34,945 bases of DNA from Labilibaculum filiforme (GCF_002843315.1 NZ_MVDD01000029.1:1-34945), one strand, 5' to 3'; positions 1 through 9,966 are shown, counted from the first letter of the stretch. Translations and numbers: made by a program. Notes: generated by a model not told the origin, from the letters alone.

Positions 1-100
1 TTGATAGATATCATAACAGAGATCATCAAGGCATCGATAGGAAGAAGCCGTTTATAATCTATAATATGGCAGCTTAAATTCAACTTAGAAAACAGAAATC

Positions 101-682
101 TTGGTCCAACAAAACGAGGGTACTATACTTCTTTATCCAGCAAGTTTTAACGACAAATTTGAAACATCGGGTTCCGATAGTAATATTTTGGGCATGGTTG
201 GAACTGGATATATGGAGGGAAAAATGATTTTGTCAAAGCCTGCGCTTTTGCATGGTTTTATGAATGAATCCGATAAGAAAAATACTGCTATTCATGAGTT
301 TGTGCATTTAATAGATAAAATGGATGGAGTTGTAGATGGTCTTCCTGCCATACTATTAGAAAAGCAATATGCCATTCCTTGGATAGATTTAATTAATAAG
401 AAGATTGAGGAGATTTATGCAGAAACATCTGATATTAATCCATATGGAGGAACTAATAAAGCAGAATTCTTTTCCGTTGCAAGTGAATATTTTTTCGAAA
501 GACCAAAATTATTTGCCAGAACTCATCCCGAATTATACAAACTAATGAGTGAGGTATTTAATCAAAACATACAGGTTCGTAATATGAAAAAAATGAATCA
601 AAAGCTTGGCAGAAATAGTCCTTGTCCTTGTGGTAGTGGATTGAAATTTAAGCGATGTTGTGGCCGGGTTCATTACAATTAG
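101..682 (+). pseudogene. M90 (MtfA-like) zinc peptidase with SEC-C tail, 5'-truncated
   Basis: The visible product resembles the MtfA/M90 family of cytosolic zinc metallopeptidases. The HEFVH motif (HExxH, residues about 65-69), the downstream [17 protein letters not shown] segment and the E-x-F-F pattern fit that family. The last 20 residues form a SEC-C zinc motif ([16 protein letters not shown]), a common C-terminal appendage. Full-length members are around 250-270 residues with HExxH near residue 150. Here it lies near residue 65, so roughly 80 N-terminal residues are missing. The only in-frame start is a TTG at 101, and an in-frame TAG lies just upstream at 86-88. Frame 1 of bases 4-36 reads IDIITEIIKAS, faintly like the family's IDxxDRxLVAS stretch, which would fit decay by frameshifts. 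It may be a pseudogene or a shortened but working protein; the window edge prevents deciding. Confidence 0.6.
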
Positions 683-758
683 CAAGCTTCGGTTTAAAAT
701 AGATAAAAGAGATGGCCGAAAATCTAAAGAGTAGGCGAAATCAATTTAAAGCATACCA

Positions 759-1436
759 GTGAAATTAAAATTAATCCTCTTACTTGTACTCTTTACTGCA
801 AAGTATGGAGTTTTTGCACAAGAATATAACATATCACTATTTCAGACAAATAAAGCCATAACTTTAACAAATGAAGGTATCGAAAATTTAAAATCGGATA
901 GGTGGGATAAGGCGTTTAATTTATATGTTGAGGCTATTGCTGCAGATGTAACCTATCGAAATTCTTATTTGCAACTTTACACACTTGCCATGGCTGATTC
1001 CTCGCGAATAGATACAGTTATTTCCATATTGCAGGAATCGAAAAAAATAGTTCAACAAGACGATGAAATTTGCTATTATCTAGGAGAGATGTATAAGTCG
1101 AAAGGAGAAGAGAACAGAGCGATGGCCGAGTTTAGTATGGCGATAGCTTTTAGTAAAATGAATGGGGAGGACTTTCGTTTGGTGCCTCGTTACTATTTTA
1201 ATCGAGCTAATATTTGCTTAGGTAAAAATAGGATTAGTACAGCCGTTCTGGATTATACTTACGCACTTAATTTAAAACCCGATTATGGACTTGCTTTTGC
1301 AAATCGTGGAATTTGTTTCTTTAAAATGGGAGAAATTGAAGCCGCTTGTAAGGATTGGAAACAGGCAGTAAAGCTTGGTGTTAGTCAGTCGGAAGAGTAC
1401 ATCGATAAAAATTGTCACAAAGAAGTTGCTCAATAA
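759..1436 (+). CDS. Exported TPR-repeat protein
   Basis: This 225-residue protein starts with GTG and carries a clear Sec signal peptide (residues 1-20, cleavage after VFA before Q). The mature part holds tetratricopeptide-type helical hairpins at about residues 37-70, 100-135 and 140-205. The best unit ends with YALNLKPDYGLAFANRGICFFKMGEIEAACKDW split over two helices, a typical TPR with the A-N-R-G core. TPR proteins are protein-interaction scaffolds and no enzymatic motif is present. It should sit in the periplasm. The gap to the gene before it is 76 bp and to mutS2 97 bp, with a separate promoter for mutS2, so co-transcription with mutS2 is not required. The partner is unknown. Confidence 0.75.
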   Translation: MKLKLILLLVLFTAKYGVFAQEYNISLFQTNKAITLTNEGIENLKSDRWDKAFNLYVEAIAADVTYRNSYLQLYTLAMADSSRIDTVISILQESKKIVQQDDEICYYLGEMYKSKGEENRAMAEFSMAIAFSKMNGEDFRLVPRYYFNRANICLGKNRISTAVLDYTYALNLKPDYGLAFANRGICFFKMGEIEAACKDWKQAVKLGVSQSEEYIDKNCHKEVAQ

Positions 1437-1471
1437 AAGTAGGGAATAGCATAAGCGTGTTGTTCCTTTCT

Positions 1472-1501
1472 TTTGTGCATCCAAGTCTTTTATTAATTTT
1501 G
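1472..1501 (+). promoter_or_regulatory. Bacteroidota-type promoter of mutS2
   Basis: TTTG at 1472-1475 and TAATTTTG at 1494-1501 match the Bacteroidota -33 (TTTG) and -7 (TAnnTTTG) elements with an 18-base spacer. The -7 box ends 32 bases before the GTG start of mutS2. The assignment is by pattern only. Confidence 0.5.
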
Positions 1502-1533
1502 CAGAAGAATTAATTAAGATTGTAGAATAGCAC

Positions 1534-4041
1534 GTGATATATCCTGAAAATTTTGAAACAAAAATACGGTTCGATAAGGTAAGAGAACTGGTTAAAAAAC
1601 AATGTTTAAGTTCCTTGGGACGCGATTTAGTGGATGCCATCGAGTTTTCCAGTTCGTTTAATATGGTAACTCGTTTGGTGAATGAAACCAATGAGTTTAA
1701 AACTATTTGTTTAGAGGAAGATAGTTTTCCTTTAGGATATTTTATTGATGTTCGCCAAAGTCTCGAAAAAGCAAGAATCGAAGGAACTTATATGGAATTA
1801 GAGGAGCTTTACAATCTAAAAAGATCCCTAGAATCTATTGCTGCTATCCTTCGCTTTTTTCAGGGAACAGAAGAAAAGGAATATCCATACCTGAAAAAAC
1901 TGACCGGAAATGTGAAAATGTATCCCTTCATTTTCGATCGGATCAATGCAATTATTACAAAAAATGGAAGAATAAAAGACAATGCATCACCTGCTTTGCA
2001 ACAAATTAGAAGCAGTCTGATTCAAAAACAATCCACCATTTCGAAGCGAATGCAAGCGTTGTTACGCAATGCTCAAAAAGAGGGGTGGGTCGATCAGGAT
2101 ATTGCTCTTTCTATTCGCGATGGAAGAGTTGTAATTCCGATTCCATCGGCTTATAAGCGAAAAATTAATGGAATTGTTCACGATGAATCGGCAACCGGTA
2201 AAACTAGTTATATCGAACCATCGGAAATTGTTGAAACAAACAATGAAATTCGAGAGTTGGAATATGCCGAACGTCGCGAAATAATTAAAATACTACAGGA
2301 TTTTACAGCTCAACTTCGTCCCTATATAGGCGATTTATTTAAGGCTTTTGATTTCTTGGCAAAAATGGATTTTATTCATGCGAAGGCGATGTTTGCCATT
2401 CAAGTAAAAGCATTATTGCCAAAAATGGTAAAAACACCAACAGCACTTTGGGAGAAAGCCGTTCATCCACTGCTCTACCTCACTCTTCAGAAAGAAGGCC
2501 GAAAAGCGGTTCCTTTAAGTATCGAAATTAGCGACGAGCAAAGAATGGTACTAATTTCGGGGCCAAATGCAGGAGGTAAATCCGTTTGTTTGCAGTCCTT
2601 GGGGCTGATGCAATACATGTTTCAGTGCGGGTTATTAGTTTCTATGAGCGAGGAATCTAAAATTGGAATTTTCGATAACATTTTCATGGATATGGGTGAC
2701 GAGCAGTCTATAGAGAATGATTTGAGTACCTACAGTTCTCATTTGATGAACATGAAGCATTTTCTTCGTCATTCGAATACCGATACCATGATTTTAATTG
2801 ATGAATTTGGTTCTGGAACCGAGCCCGCATTGGGTGGTGCTATTGCCGAATCCATTCTAGATAAACTGAATCGCAAAAAGGTGCGAGGGGTTATAACTAC
2901 TCACTATTCTGGTTTAAAGCACTTTGCATCCGAAGCAGAAGGGATCGAAAACGGAGCGATGTTATACGATTCGCATCTGATGCAGCCATTGTTTCAATTG
3001 TTGGTAGGAAAACCAGGTTCCTCTTTTGCATTCGAAATTGCACGAAAAATAGGTCTGCCCGAAGAAATTTTAAAAGATGCCACTGAAAAGATTGGTGAAG
3101 ATCACATTAATTTCGATAAACACTTACGTGATATTGTTCGCGATAAGCGCTACTGGGAAAGTAAACGCGATAATATCCGCAAAAGCGATAAAAGACTAAA
3201 TCAACTTGTAGAACAGTACGATAAAGAGCTGAAAGAAGCCAGTAAGCTTCGGAAAGAGATTATTGAAAAAGCCAAAGAAGAGGCGGCGCAACTATTAAAT
3301 AGTGCAAATAAATCTATCGAGAAAACCATTCGCGAGATTAAGGAGAATAAGGCAGAAAAAGAGCGGACTCGTGAAATTCGAAAAGAATTTGAGCGCGTTA
3401 AAGTTCAGTTGACAGAAGGAGAGTTAAAAGAAGAGGAGAGAATTAATAAAAAGATTCAGAAGCTAAAAGAACGCGAAAATAAAGCTGGTAAGAAGACTAG
3501 CTCAAATGTCGAAGCCAAAGAGTCAACTACCTCAAAACAAGTAGCTAAGTCTAAAGTTCAATTTAATCCAGATGTTATTGAAAAGAGTGACTTGGTGAAG
3601 CTCGATAATCAATCGTCAGTAGGAGAGGTGATTGAGATAAATAGCAAAACAGCAGTGGTAGCTTTTGGTAGTATTCTTACTTCGGTGAAAGTAAATCGCT
3701 TAACGAAAGTAAGTCGGTCTCAGGTTAAAAAGGAGGAGAAGACTTATAACAAAACCTCTTCTTTAATTCAGGAAAAAATATCGAAACGGAAACTTAGCTT
3801 TAAAGCCGATTTGGATGTGCGTGGAATGCGTGGCGAAGAGGCGCTTCAAGTAGTTGTGGATCATGTGGATGAGATTATCATGCTGGATGTACATGAGTTT
3901 CGCATTCTACACGGAACGGGTAGTGGAATACTTCGTCAGCTTATTCGCGAATACCTGCAAACGGTAGATTTGGTGGAACACTTTCGGGATGAAAAAATAC
4001 AGATGGGAGGCGCAGGAATTACCGTGGTTACCATGGAATAA
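1534..4041 (+). CDS. mutS2: MutS2 family ATPase/endonuclease
   Basis: This is a MutS2 homologue, 835 residues, starting with GTG. MutS2 lacks the mismatch-recognition domain of MutS. It acts on branched DNA or on collided ribosomes rather than in mismatch repair. Visible parts: the MutS core/lever region (residues about 1-320); the ABC-type ATPase with Walker A GPNAGGKS at 343-350 and Walker B ILIDEFGSGTEP with D423/E424; a long charged coiled coil (about 520-690); and a C-terminal Smr nuclease domain beginning LDVRGMR near residue 760 with HGTG from H793. The Smr signature reads LDVRG instead of the commoner LDLRG, a conservative change. A bidirectional hairpin follows the stop and separates it from the convergent neighbour. 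Confidence 0.95.
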   Translation: MIYPENFETKIRFDKVRELVKKQCLSSLGRDLVDAIEFSSSFNMVTRLVNETNEFKTICLEEDSFPLGYFIDVRQSLEKARIEGTYMELEELYNLKRSLESIAAILRFFQGTEEKEYPYLKKLTGNVKMYPFIFDRINAIITKNGRIKDNASPALQQIRSSLIQKQSTISKRMQALLRNAQKEGWVDQDIALSIRDGRVVIPIPSAYKRKINGIVHDESATGKTSYIEPSEIVETNNEIRELEYAERREIIKILQDFTAQLRPYIGDLFKAFDFLAKMDFIHAKAMFAIQVKALLPKMVKTPTALWEKAVHPLLYLTLQKEGRKAVPLSIEISDEQRMVLISGPNAGGKSVCLQSLGLMQYMFQCGLLVSMSEESKIGIFDNIFMDMGDEQSIENDLSTYSSHLMNMKHFLRHSNTDTMILIDEFGSGTEPALGGAIAESILDKLNRKKVRGVITTHYSGLKHFASEAEGIENGAMLYDSHLMQPLFQLLVGKPGSSFAFEIARKIGLPEEILKDATEKIGEDHINFDKHLRDIVRDKRYWESKRDNIRKSDKRLNQLVEQYDKELKEASKLRKEIIEKAKEEAAQLLNSANKSIEKTIREIKENKAEKERTREIRKEFERVKVQLTEGELKEEERINKKIQKLKERENKAGKKTSSNVEAKESTTSKQVAKSKVQFNPDVIEKSDLVKLDNQSSVGEVIEINSKTAVVAFGSILTSVKVNRLTKVSRSQVKKEEKTYNKTSSLIQEKISKRKLSFKADLDVRGMRGEEALQVVVDHVDEIIMLDVHEFRILHGTGSGILRQLIREYLQTVDLVEHFRDEKIQMGGAGITVVTME

Positions 4042-4063
4042 CTTGGCGTAGTCTTTGCATAAA

Positions 4064-4090
4064 AAATGCCATCTCAGAAGGATGGCATTT
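4064..4090. terminator. Bidirectional terminator hairpin between mutS2 and Gate protein
   Basis: AAATGCCATC at 4064-4073 and GATGGCATTT at 4081-4090 form a perfect 10-bp stem with a 7-base loop. A-rich sequence on the left and T/A-rich on the right allow use in both directions between the two convergent genes. Confidence 0.8.
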
Positions 4091-4112
4091 AAAATATAGG
4101 TGCGAAATATAT

Positions 4113-5291
4113 TTATAGAAACATACTTAAAAGAACATAGAGGTAATGGGCAAATGTACCCGCTATAATTCCTCCGGTTGTGTGCGAAAGTAAGGCTTTT
4201 GAGGTTAATTCACGAAAGTTGAGTGTGTCAAGCATGGCTGTGTGAGTACTTAAATATCCACTCCAGCACATTCCCATTGCTGTAAATACTGCAATCACAT
4301 TTCCATCAATAATTCCTTTCGCAATAAATGCTTTTACCAAGGACATTGCAGCTCCTACAGCTCCTAAAGAGGTAACCGGAAATGCAATCAATTCAGGATG
4401 TTTGAATCCAAACAATCCTTCGAATACCCACCAAATATGCCCGGCTAGTTCAGGTAGTAATGGCACGCCTTCGTAGGCAATTCCCTGATAGCCCAAAGTC
4501 ACATCTTTAGGACCAAAAGTCAGCATCATTACCATGGTCGAAATAATAAGTACACCAGGAATAATAGCTAAACCCAAATCAACTCCCGATTTACCTCCAT
4601 CTAAAATAGAGTTAAGGAAGCGCAGAAATACACTACCTTCCGATTTAAAGCTGATTTTTTCAGTTGCGCCTTTAATATGGGAGTCATTTCGTACCGGAAT
4701 GTGTCCTTTAATTAATCGTTGCATCATTCTTGTGGAAACTATTGCACCAACTAAAGCTCCTAAAAGACCAATTAATGCTGGTATAAATAGGTTTTCTTCA
4801 CTTCCAGGTATTCTTAAAGTGGACATGAAAGTAATTACAATTAATCCCATACCAAAAGCGGTCCCAAAATTGGTTAAAGAAACTAATTGATAGCTTTTAA
4901 AGTACTTACTGAAATTTTTATCATTTGCCAGACTAATAATAGCAGGATTATCGGATAAAAAAGTTAAAACTCCGGCTAATGCTGCAACTCCTGGTAGATT
5001 AAAAAGTGGTTTCATTAAAGGAGCAAGAATTTTCTCGAGTAAACGAACAACACCAAATTCAATTAGTAATTTACCAAGAGCTCCGGAAAGTACCGTTATT
5101 CCCATAATGTAAAATACGGTGTTCATTAGTAAGTCCCAAGCAGTATTCATAATGGTATTTAGCATATTTGCAACACCCATTTGGTGACCAACATATCCGA
5201 AAATTCCAAAAAAGGTAACTAGAAACATTACAGCTTCGTACCTTCGTTTCTTAAGGAAATCGGTCTCCTTAATCGACTTAATCGCGTTCAT
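4113..5291 (-). CDS. Gate-domain (nucleoside-recognition-like) membrane protein
   Basis: A 392-residue multi-pass membrane protein with about eight or nine hydrophobic segments. The sequence has the hallmarks of the Gate/nucleoside-recognition superfamily (SpmA, SpmB, YjiH and relatives): a small-residue-rich helix followed by a polar re-entrant-looking stretch FLSDNPAIISLANDKNFSKY, and a second half with VTSLGAVGAAMSLVKAFI and the GYLSTHTAMLDTL stretch. I recall close matches catalogued as CD0519/CD1768-family membrane proteins. The function is not established; transport of a small polar solute is the usual guess. It stands alone on the minus strand, convergent with mutS2 and divergent from recQ, and has its own promoter-like -7 box. 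A second, different Gate protein lies at 21317-22549. Confidence 0.7.
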   Translation of the reverse strand: MNAIKSIKETDFLKKRRYEAVMFLVTFFGIFGYVGHQMGVANMLNTIMNTAWDLLMNTVFYIMGITVLSGALGKLLIEFGVVRLLEKILAPLMKPLFNLPGVAALAGVLTFLSDNPAIISLANDKNFSKYFKSYQLVSLTNFGTAFGMGLIVITFMSTLRIPGSEENLFIPALIGLLGALVGAIVSTRMMQRLIKGHIPVRNDSHIKGATEKISFKSEGSVFLRFLNSILDGGKSGVDLGLAIIPGVLIISTMVMMLTFGPKDVTLGYQGIAYEGVPLLPELAGHIWWVFEGLFGFKHPELIAFPVTSLGAVGAAMSLVKAFIAKGIIDGNVIAVFTAMGMCWSGYLSTHTAMLDTLNFRELTSKALLSHTTGGIIAGTFAHYLYVLLSMFL

Positions 5292-5328
5292 AATTATTAC
5301 TTAAGTGTTTGTTGTTTGTGTTTAGCGA

Positions 5329-5336
5329 CAAAAGTA
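5329..5336 (-). promoter_or_regulatory. -7 box of the Gate-protein gene
   Basis: Read on the minus strand, 5336 to 5329 is TACTTTTG, matching TAnnTTTG, 38 bases upstream of the ATG at 5291. No convincing -33 TTG was found at the right distance. Confidence 0.4.
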
Positions 5337-5480
5337 ATTTTTTGGCTTTTTAAAGGGCTTATTTTTTGCATGATCTTTATCAGGTTTACGATTTAATTAA
5401 TATGTTTTAAAAACACGTGAGATATCTTCTTCTTATCGGGATAATTGATGAATTGGAAGCCATTGTGTTGATAAAATCAT

Positions 5481-5511
5481 TTTTTAGCTATGCACAATTG
5501 TAGTAGCTTTG
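5481..5511 (+). promoter_or_regulatory. Possible recQ promoter
   Basis: TAGCTTTG at 5504-5511 matches TAnnTTTG. A T-run at 5481-5486 stands at about the correct distance for a weak -33 element. The box ends 22 bases before the recQ ATG. Confidence 0.4.
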
Positions 5512-5533
5512 TTGTCCCTTTTAAATTTGATAC

Positions 5534-7648
5534 ATGACCACAGCTAAACGAGCATTAAAAAAATATTTTGGATACGACCACTTTCGCCCCTTGCAGGAAC
5601 AGGTGATTCAATCTGTACTTCAAGGCGAAGATGCCTTAGTAATTATGCCTACAGGTGGTGGTAAGTCTATCTGCTATCAAATTCCGGCATTAATAATGGA
5701 AGGGATTACTGTGGTCGTTTCTCCGCTAATTGCTCTAATGAAAGATCAAGTAGAGGGATTGCATGCTAATGGAGTGGACGCAGCATTTCTGAATAGTTCG
5801 CAATCTTCTCAACAGCAGGCATCGGTTATGGAGCGAATCACCGAAGGAAGTGTTAAGTTGCTGTATGTGTCTCCCGAAAAATTGCTTAGTCACGATTTTT
5901 ATTACCTGTTATTACAGCTTAAGGTGAATTTATTTGCAATTGATGAGGCACATTGTATTTCTGTTTGGGGACATGATTTTAGACCGGAATACGCCAAAAT
6001 GGCTTATCTAAAAAAGCAGTTTCCGCACGTTCCAGTAATTGCTTTAACCGCTACTGCCGATAATTTAACCCAAAAGGATATCGTTAACCAACTTGGTCTT
6101 ACAAATCCTAAAAAGTTTAATTCGTCATTCGATCGGCCTAATTTAAGTTTAAATGTGGCGCCCGGCAAAGATAAATTCAAAACCATACTCGCATTTTTGC
6201 GTCAGCGACCACATCAATCAGGAATTATTTATTGTTTAAGTAGAAAAGCGACCGAAGGTTTGTCCGAAAAGCTAAAAAATGCTGGCGTAAATGCTTCCTA
6301 CTACCATGCTGGTTTATCCGCCGAAGAACGGGCACGCCGGCAGGAGGATTTTATTAATGATGAAGTTCCTATAATTTGCGCTACCATTGCTTTTGGAATG
6401 GGAATTGACAAGTCGAATGTGCGTTGGGTAATTCATTACAATTTGCCACGTAATATTGAGTCCTACTATCAGGAAATTGGTCGTGCGGGGCGCGATGGAT
6501 TAAAGGCCGACACCCTATTGTTTTACAGCTTTTCGGATGTAATCGTACATCGTAAATTTATCGAGGAATCAGCACAAAAAGAGGTTTCGAATGCTAAGTT
6601 GGAACGAATTCAACAATTTTGTGATGCTCAAATTTGTCGGCGAAAAATTTTGCTAAATTACTTCGGAGAGCATTTGGAGGAGGATTGTAATAATTGCGAT
6701 GTGTGTAAAAATCCACCACGTGTATTCGATGGAACAATTATCGCTCAAAAAGCTTTTTCAGCAATTGTTCGTTTAAAAGAAAGGGTGCCCGCAGGAATTT
6801 TAATCGATGTTATTCGTGGGTCGTCACGTCAAGAAATTTTGAGTAAGGGATATCAGAAAATAAAAACTTATGGTGCTGGTAAAGATATAGCACATCAGGA
6901 TTGGCAACAATACATGTTACAATTATTGAACTTAGGCTTTATTTCGGTCGCTTATGATGATGGGAATGCTTTAAGATTAACGCCACAAGGGCGCGAAGTG
7001 TTGTTTGGAGAACGACTTGTAAATTTGGTTCATTTGGCTTCTATGAAATCTGTTCCCGAAGTGAAACCAATAGTAAAAACTAGTAAACAGGAAGCTCGGG
7101 AAGGATTATTCGAAGCCTTAAGAAAATTAAGATTACAGATTTCTCGGGAAGAGAATATTCCTCCATACTTAGTATTTTCCGATGCTAGTTTGCAGGAAAT
7201 GGCTCAGGAAGAACCTACTAGTGAATTTGAAATGAAATTGATATCTGGCGTAGGTGTTCGGAAGTATCAATTGTACGGAGATTTATTTATAAACGAAATT
7301 GTTGAGTTTGGGCAGAAAAAGAATTACGAAGCCAAAAAGAGTGGTGAATCTTTTTATCAGACTTATGAATATTATAAGCAAGGGTTTTCAGTCGAAGAAA
7401 TTGCGAGTATCCGTAAAATAAATCCGGTAACCATATACTCACATCTGGCTTCGCTGTATGAAAAAGGTGCTGATATCGACTTGTCGGAATACCTAAATCC
7501 TTCAGAGTTAGAACGAATTGAAGATGCTTATCGATCTTTAAATGAGACGAATAAAGTGAAGGATCTGTATCTGTTTATGAACGAAGAAATCGAGTATTAT
7601 AAGATCCGATTAGGGATTTCCTATCTAAAAGTACTTTCGTCCAGCTAA
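5534..7648 (+). CDS. recQ: ATP-dependent DNA helicase RecQ
   Basis: A RecQ-family 3'-5' helicase for recombination and fork repair. The order is complete: Walker A TGGGKS at residues 40-45; DEAH box D137-H140 followed by the RecQ-specific aromatic loop CISVWGHDFRPEY; motif VI GRAGRDG at 316-322; a RecQ zinc site formed by C368 (CRR), C385, C388 and C391 in CNNCDVC; then the winged-helix RQC domain (about 400-510) and an HRDC-like region (about 520-605). The protein is 704 residues against 609 in E. coli. The extra C-terminal part (about 615-700) looks like a helix-turn-helix domain (GFSVEEIASIRKINPVTIYS), a frequent extension in Bacteroidota RecQ. The start ATG lies just after a -7 box. Confidence 0.95.
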   Translation: MTTAKRALKKYFGYDHFRPLQEQVIQSVLQGEDALVIMPTGGGKSICYQIPALIMEGITVVVSPLIALMKDQVEGLHANGVDAAFLNSSQSSQQQASVMERITEGSVKLLYVSPEKLLSHDFYYLLLQLKVNLFAIDEAHCISVWGHDFRPEYAKMAYLKKQFPHVPVIALTATADNLTQKDIVNQLGLTNPKKFNSSFDRPNLSLNVAPGKDKFKTILAFLRQRPHQSGIIYCLSRKATEGLSEKLKNAGVNASYYHAGLSAEERARRQEDFINDEVPIICATIAFGMGIDKSNVRWVIHYNLPRNIESYYQEIGRAGRDGLKADTLLFYSFSDVIVHRKFIEESAQKEVSNAKLERIQQFCDAQICRRKILLNYFGEHLEEDCNNCDVCKNPPRVFDGTIIAQKAFSAIVRLKERVPAGILIDVIRGSSRQEILSKGYQKIKTYGAGKDIAHQDWQQYMLQLLNLGFISVAYDDGNALRLTPQGREVLFGERLVNLVHLASMKSVPEVKPIVKTSKQEAREGLFEALRKLRLQISREENIPPYLVFSDASLQEMAQEEPTSEFEMKLISGVGVRKYQLYGDLFINEIVEFGQKKNYEAKKSGESFYQTYEYYKQGFSVEEIASIRKINPVTIYSHLASLYEKGADIDLSEYLNPSELERIEDAYRSLNETNKVKDLYLFMNEEIEYYKIRLGISYLKVLSSS

Positions 7649-7805
7649 TTGTAGTGTTAATCGTATATATTTCCATCGTATCGAAAAATTTTCGCATGTT
7701 GTATTTATTTTTGTTAAATTAGTTTAGGTTTTTCGTAAACCTTCTTACTATTGTATTAGGAATTTAAATGTTTCTAAATCTTACACCTTTAAATAATTTA
7801 CTAAC

Positions 7806-9920
7806 ATGAAATTTAAACTATTGTACCACATTACTGTACTATTTACGGTAGTGTCATGCGCTCCAAAAGCGACGACACCCGAGCCCCCAGTTGCAGAAAA
7901 AATTGCCAAAGAACTTACCGTTCATGGCGATACAAGAATCGATAATTACTATTGGATGAATCAGAGAGAAGATTCTACCGTAATTAATTATTTGAATGCG
8001 GAAAACAGCTATACGGATGCTATGATGAAGCATACGGAAGAGTTTCAAACAAAGCTGTTTGATGAAATGATTGCTCGTATCAAAAAAACAGACGAATCGG
8101 TTCCTGCTAAAATGAATGGTTTTTACTATTACAGCAGAACAGAGGGAGATGCAGAGTATCCTTTGTATTGCAGAAAAGAAGGAAATTTAGAAGCAAATGA
8201 GCAAATAATGCTTAATGTTCCAGAAATGGCAAAAGGCTTTAGTTATTTTAGTATTGGAGACTTTTCGGTTAGCGAGAGTAACGAAATTCTAGCTTATTCG
8301 GAAGATACTTTAAGTCGCAGAAGGTACACCATTAAATTTAAAAGCTTGGTAGATGATAAAGTTTTTGAAGATAAAATTGAAAATACAACTGGAGGCATTA
8401 CTTGGGCTAATGACAATAAAACAGTTTTTTACACGGTAAAGCATCCCGAAACGTTGTTGCCTTATAAAGTGTTTAAACATGTTTTGGGTACAGCCGTAGA
8501 AAAAGACGAGCTGGTTTACGAAGAAAAAGACAATACGTTCTATACCTCTTGTTACAAGACAAAATCCAATAAATATATTGTAGTAGGTTCCACTAGTACA
8601 CTTTCGGCAGAATACAGATTTATTGATGCAAGTAAGCCAAATAGTGAATTAAACATTTTCCAGGTTCGTGAAAAAGATTTGGAGTATAGCATTGACCATT
8701 TTAAAGGAGATTTTTACATCAGAACCAATTATCAGGCAAAAAATTTCCGTTTAATGAAAACTCCGGTAGCCAATACTGCAAAAGAGAACTGGACAGAGGT
8801 GATTCCAAATCGAGAGGATGTGTATTTAAGTAATTTTGAAATTTTCGAAAATTATTTGGTAATAGAGGAAAGAAAGAATGGTTTAAATCAGTTGCGTATT
8901 AGACGATGGGCCGATAATGAAGAGCATTATCTTGATTTTGGAGAAGAGGCTTATGATGCATGGGTATCAACAAATCCAGAATTTGAAACAGATGTACTTC
9001 GTTATGGTTATACGTCCTTAACAACTCCTTCGTCAACAATTGATTATGATATGGGGACAAAGGTAAAAACAGTAATGAAACAGCAGGAAGTTCTTGGTGA
9101 TTTCGATAAGTCAAACTACGAATCGAAACGCATTTGGGCAACTGCTGAAGATGGAACTAAAGTGCCTATTTCATTGGTTTATCGTAAAGATAAATTAAAA
9201 AAAGGAACAAATCCACTATGGTTGTCGGCTTATGGTTCTTACGGCAGTAATTCCGATGTTTATTTTAGTTCGGTTCGATTGAGCTTATTGGATAGAGGTT
9301 TTGTTGTTGCTACAGCACATGTACGAGGCGGACAGGAAATGGGACGTTACTGGTATGAAGATGGAAAACTTTTAAAAAAGAAAAATACTTTTAGCGATTT
9401 TAATTCTTGTGCCGAATACATGGTGGCCGAAGGATATGCGGCCAAAGATAAAGTGTTTGCGTGGGGTGGAAGCGCCGGAGGATTGTTGATGGGTGCAATT
9501 AGTAATATGCGTCCAGATCTTTATAAAGGCATAATTGCTGCAGTTCCTTTTGTGGATGTAGTTACAACCATGTTAGACGAATCTATTCCTTTAACCACTG
9601 GGGAGTTCGATGAGTGGGGAAATCCTAAGAATAAAGAATATTACGACTACATGCTTTCCTATTCTCCATACGACAATGTGGAGGCAAAAGATTATCCGGC
9701 AATGTTGGTTACAACCGGATTGCATGACTCACAAGTACAATATTGGGAGCCTGCAAAATGGGTTGCGAAATTACGCGATATGAAAACAGACAATAATCCA
9801 TTACTGATTAAAATTAATATGGATTTTGGGCACGGTGGTGCATCAGGGCGTTTCGAACGCTATCATGAAGTAGCATTAGAGTATGTCTTTGTTCTTGATT
9901 TGGCGGGAATTACTAAATAA
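7806..9920 (+). CDS. S9A prolyl oligopeptidase / oligopeptidase B-like lipoprotein
   Basis: A serine peptidase of the prolyl oligopeptidase family (S9A, oligopeptidase B-like), which cleaves short peptides. The N-terminus is a lipoprotein signal with lipobox VVSC, so the lipidated cysteine would be C18; after export the enzyme should be membrane-anchored on the periplasmic or outer face. The N-terminal beta-propeller spans about 75-430. The alpha/beta hydrolase domain carries S556 in GGSAGG, D641 in GLHDSQVQYWEP and H676 in GHGGASGR, a complete triad. At 704 residues it has the family's usual length. A strong terminator follows at 9937-9966, and the preceding 157 bp hold only a weak -7 match (7706-7713). 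Substrate preference (basic residue or proline) cannot be read from the sequence. Confidence 0.92.
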   Translation: MKFKLLYHITVLFTVVSCAPKATTPEPPVAEKIAKELTVHGDTRIDNYYWMNQREDSTVINYLNAENSYTDAMMKHTEEFQTKLFDEMIARIKKTDESVPAKMNGFYYYSRTEGDAEYPLYCRKEGNLEANEQIMLNVPEMAKGFSYFSIGDFSVSESNEILAYSEDTLSRRRYTIKFKSLVDDKVFEDKIENTTGGITWANDNKTVFYTVKHPETLLPYKVFKHVLGTAVEKDELVYEEKDNTFYTSCYKTKSNKYIVVGSTSTLSAEYRFIDASKPNSELNIFQVREKDLEYSIDHFKGDFYIRTNYQAKNFRLMKTPVANTAKENWTEVIPNREDVYLSNFEIFENYLVIEERKNGLNQLRIRRWADNEEHYLDFGEEAYDAWVSTNPEFETDVLRYGYTSLTTPSSTIDYDMGTKVKTVMKQQEVLGDFDKSNYESKRIWATAEDGTKVPISLVYRKDKLKKGTNPLWLSAYGSYGSNSDVYFSSVRLSLLDRGFVVATAHVRGGQEMGRYWYEDGKLLKKKNTFSDFNSCAEYMVAEGYAAKDKVFAWGGSAGGLLMGAISNMRPDLYKGIIAAVPFVDVVTTMLDESIPLTTGEFDEWGNPKNKEYYDYMLSYSPYDNVEAKDYPAMLVTTGLHDSQVQYWEPAKWVAKLRDMKTDNNPLLIKINMDFGHGGASGRFERYHEVALEYVFVLDLAGITK

Positions 9921-9936
9921 ATAGACATATATATAT

Positions 9937-9966
9937 AAAAAGCACTCCATGTGGGGTGCTTTTTTT
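9937..9966 (+). terminator. Rho-independent terminator after the S9A peptidase
   Basis: AGCACTCC (9941-9948) pairs with GGGGTGCT (9953-9960) around an ATGT loop, with one G-T pair. The flanking A-run and T-run extend the stem and provide the T-tract. The stem ends only 30 bases before the next gene. Confidence 0.85.
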
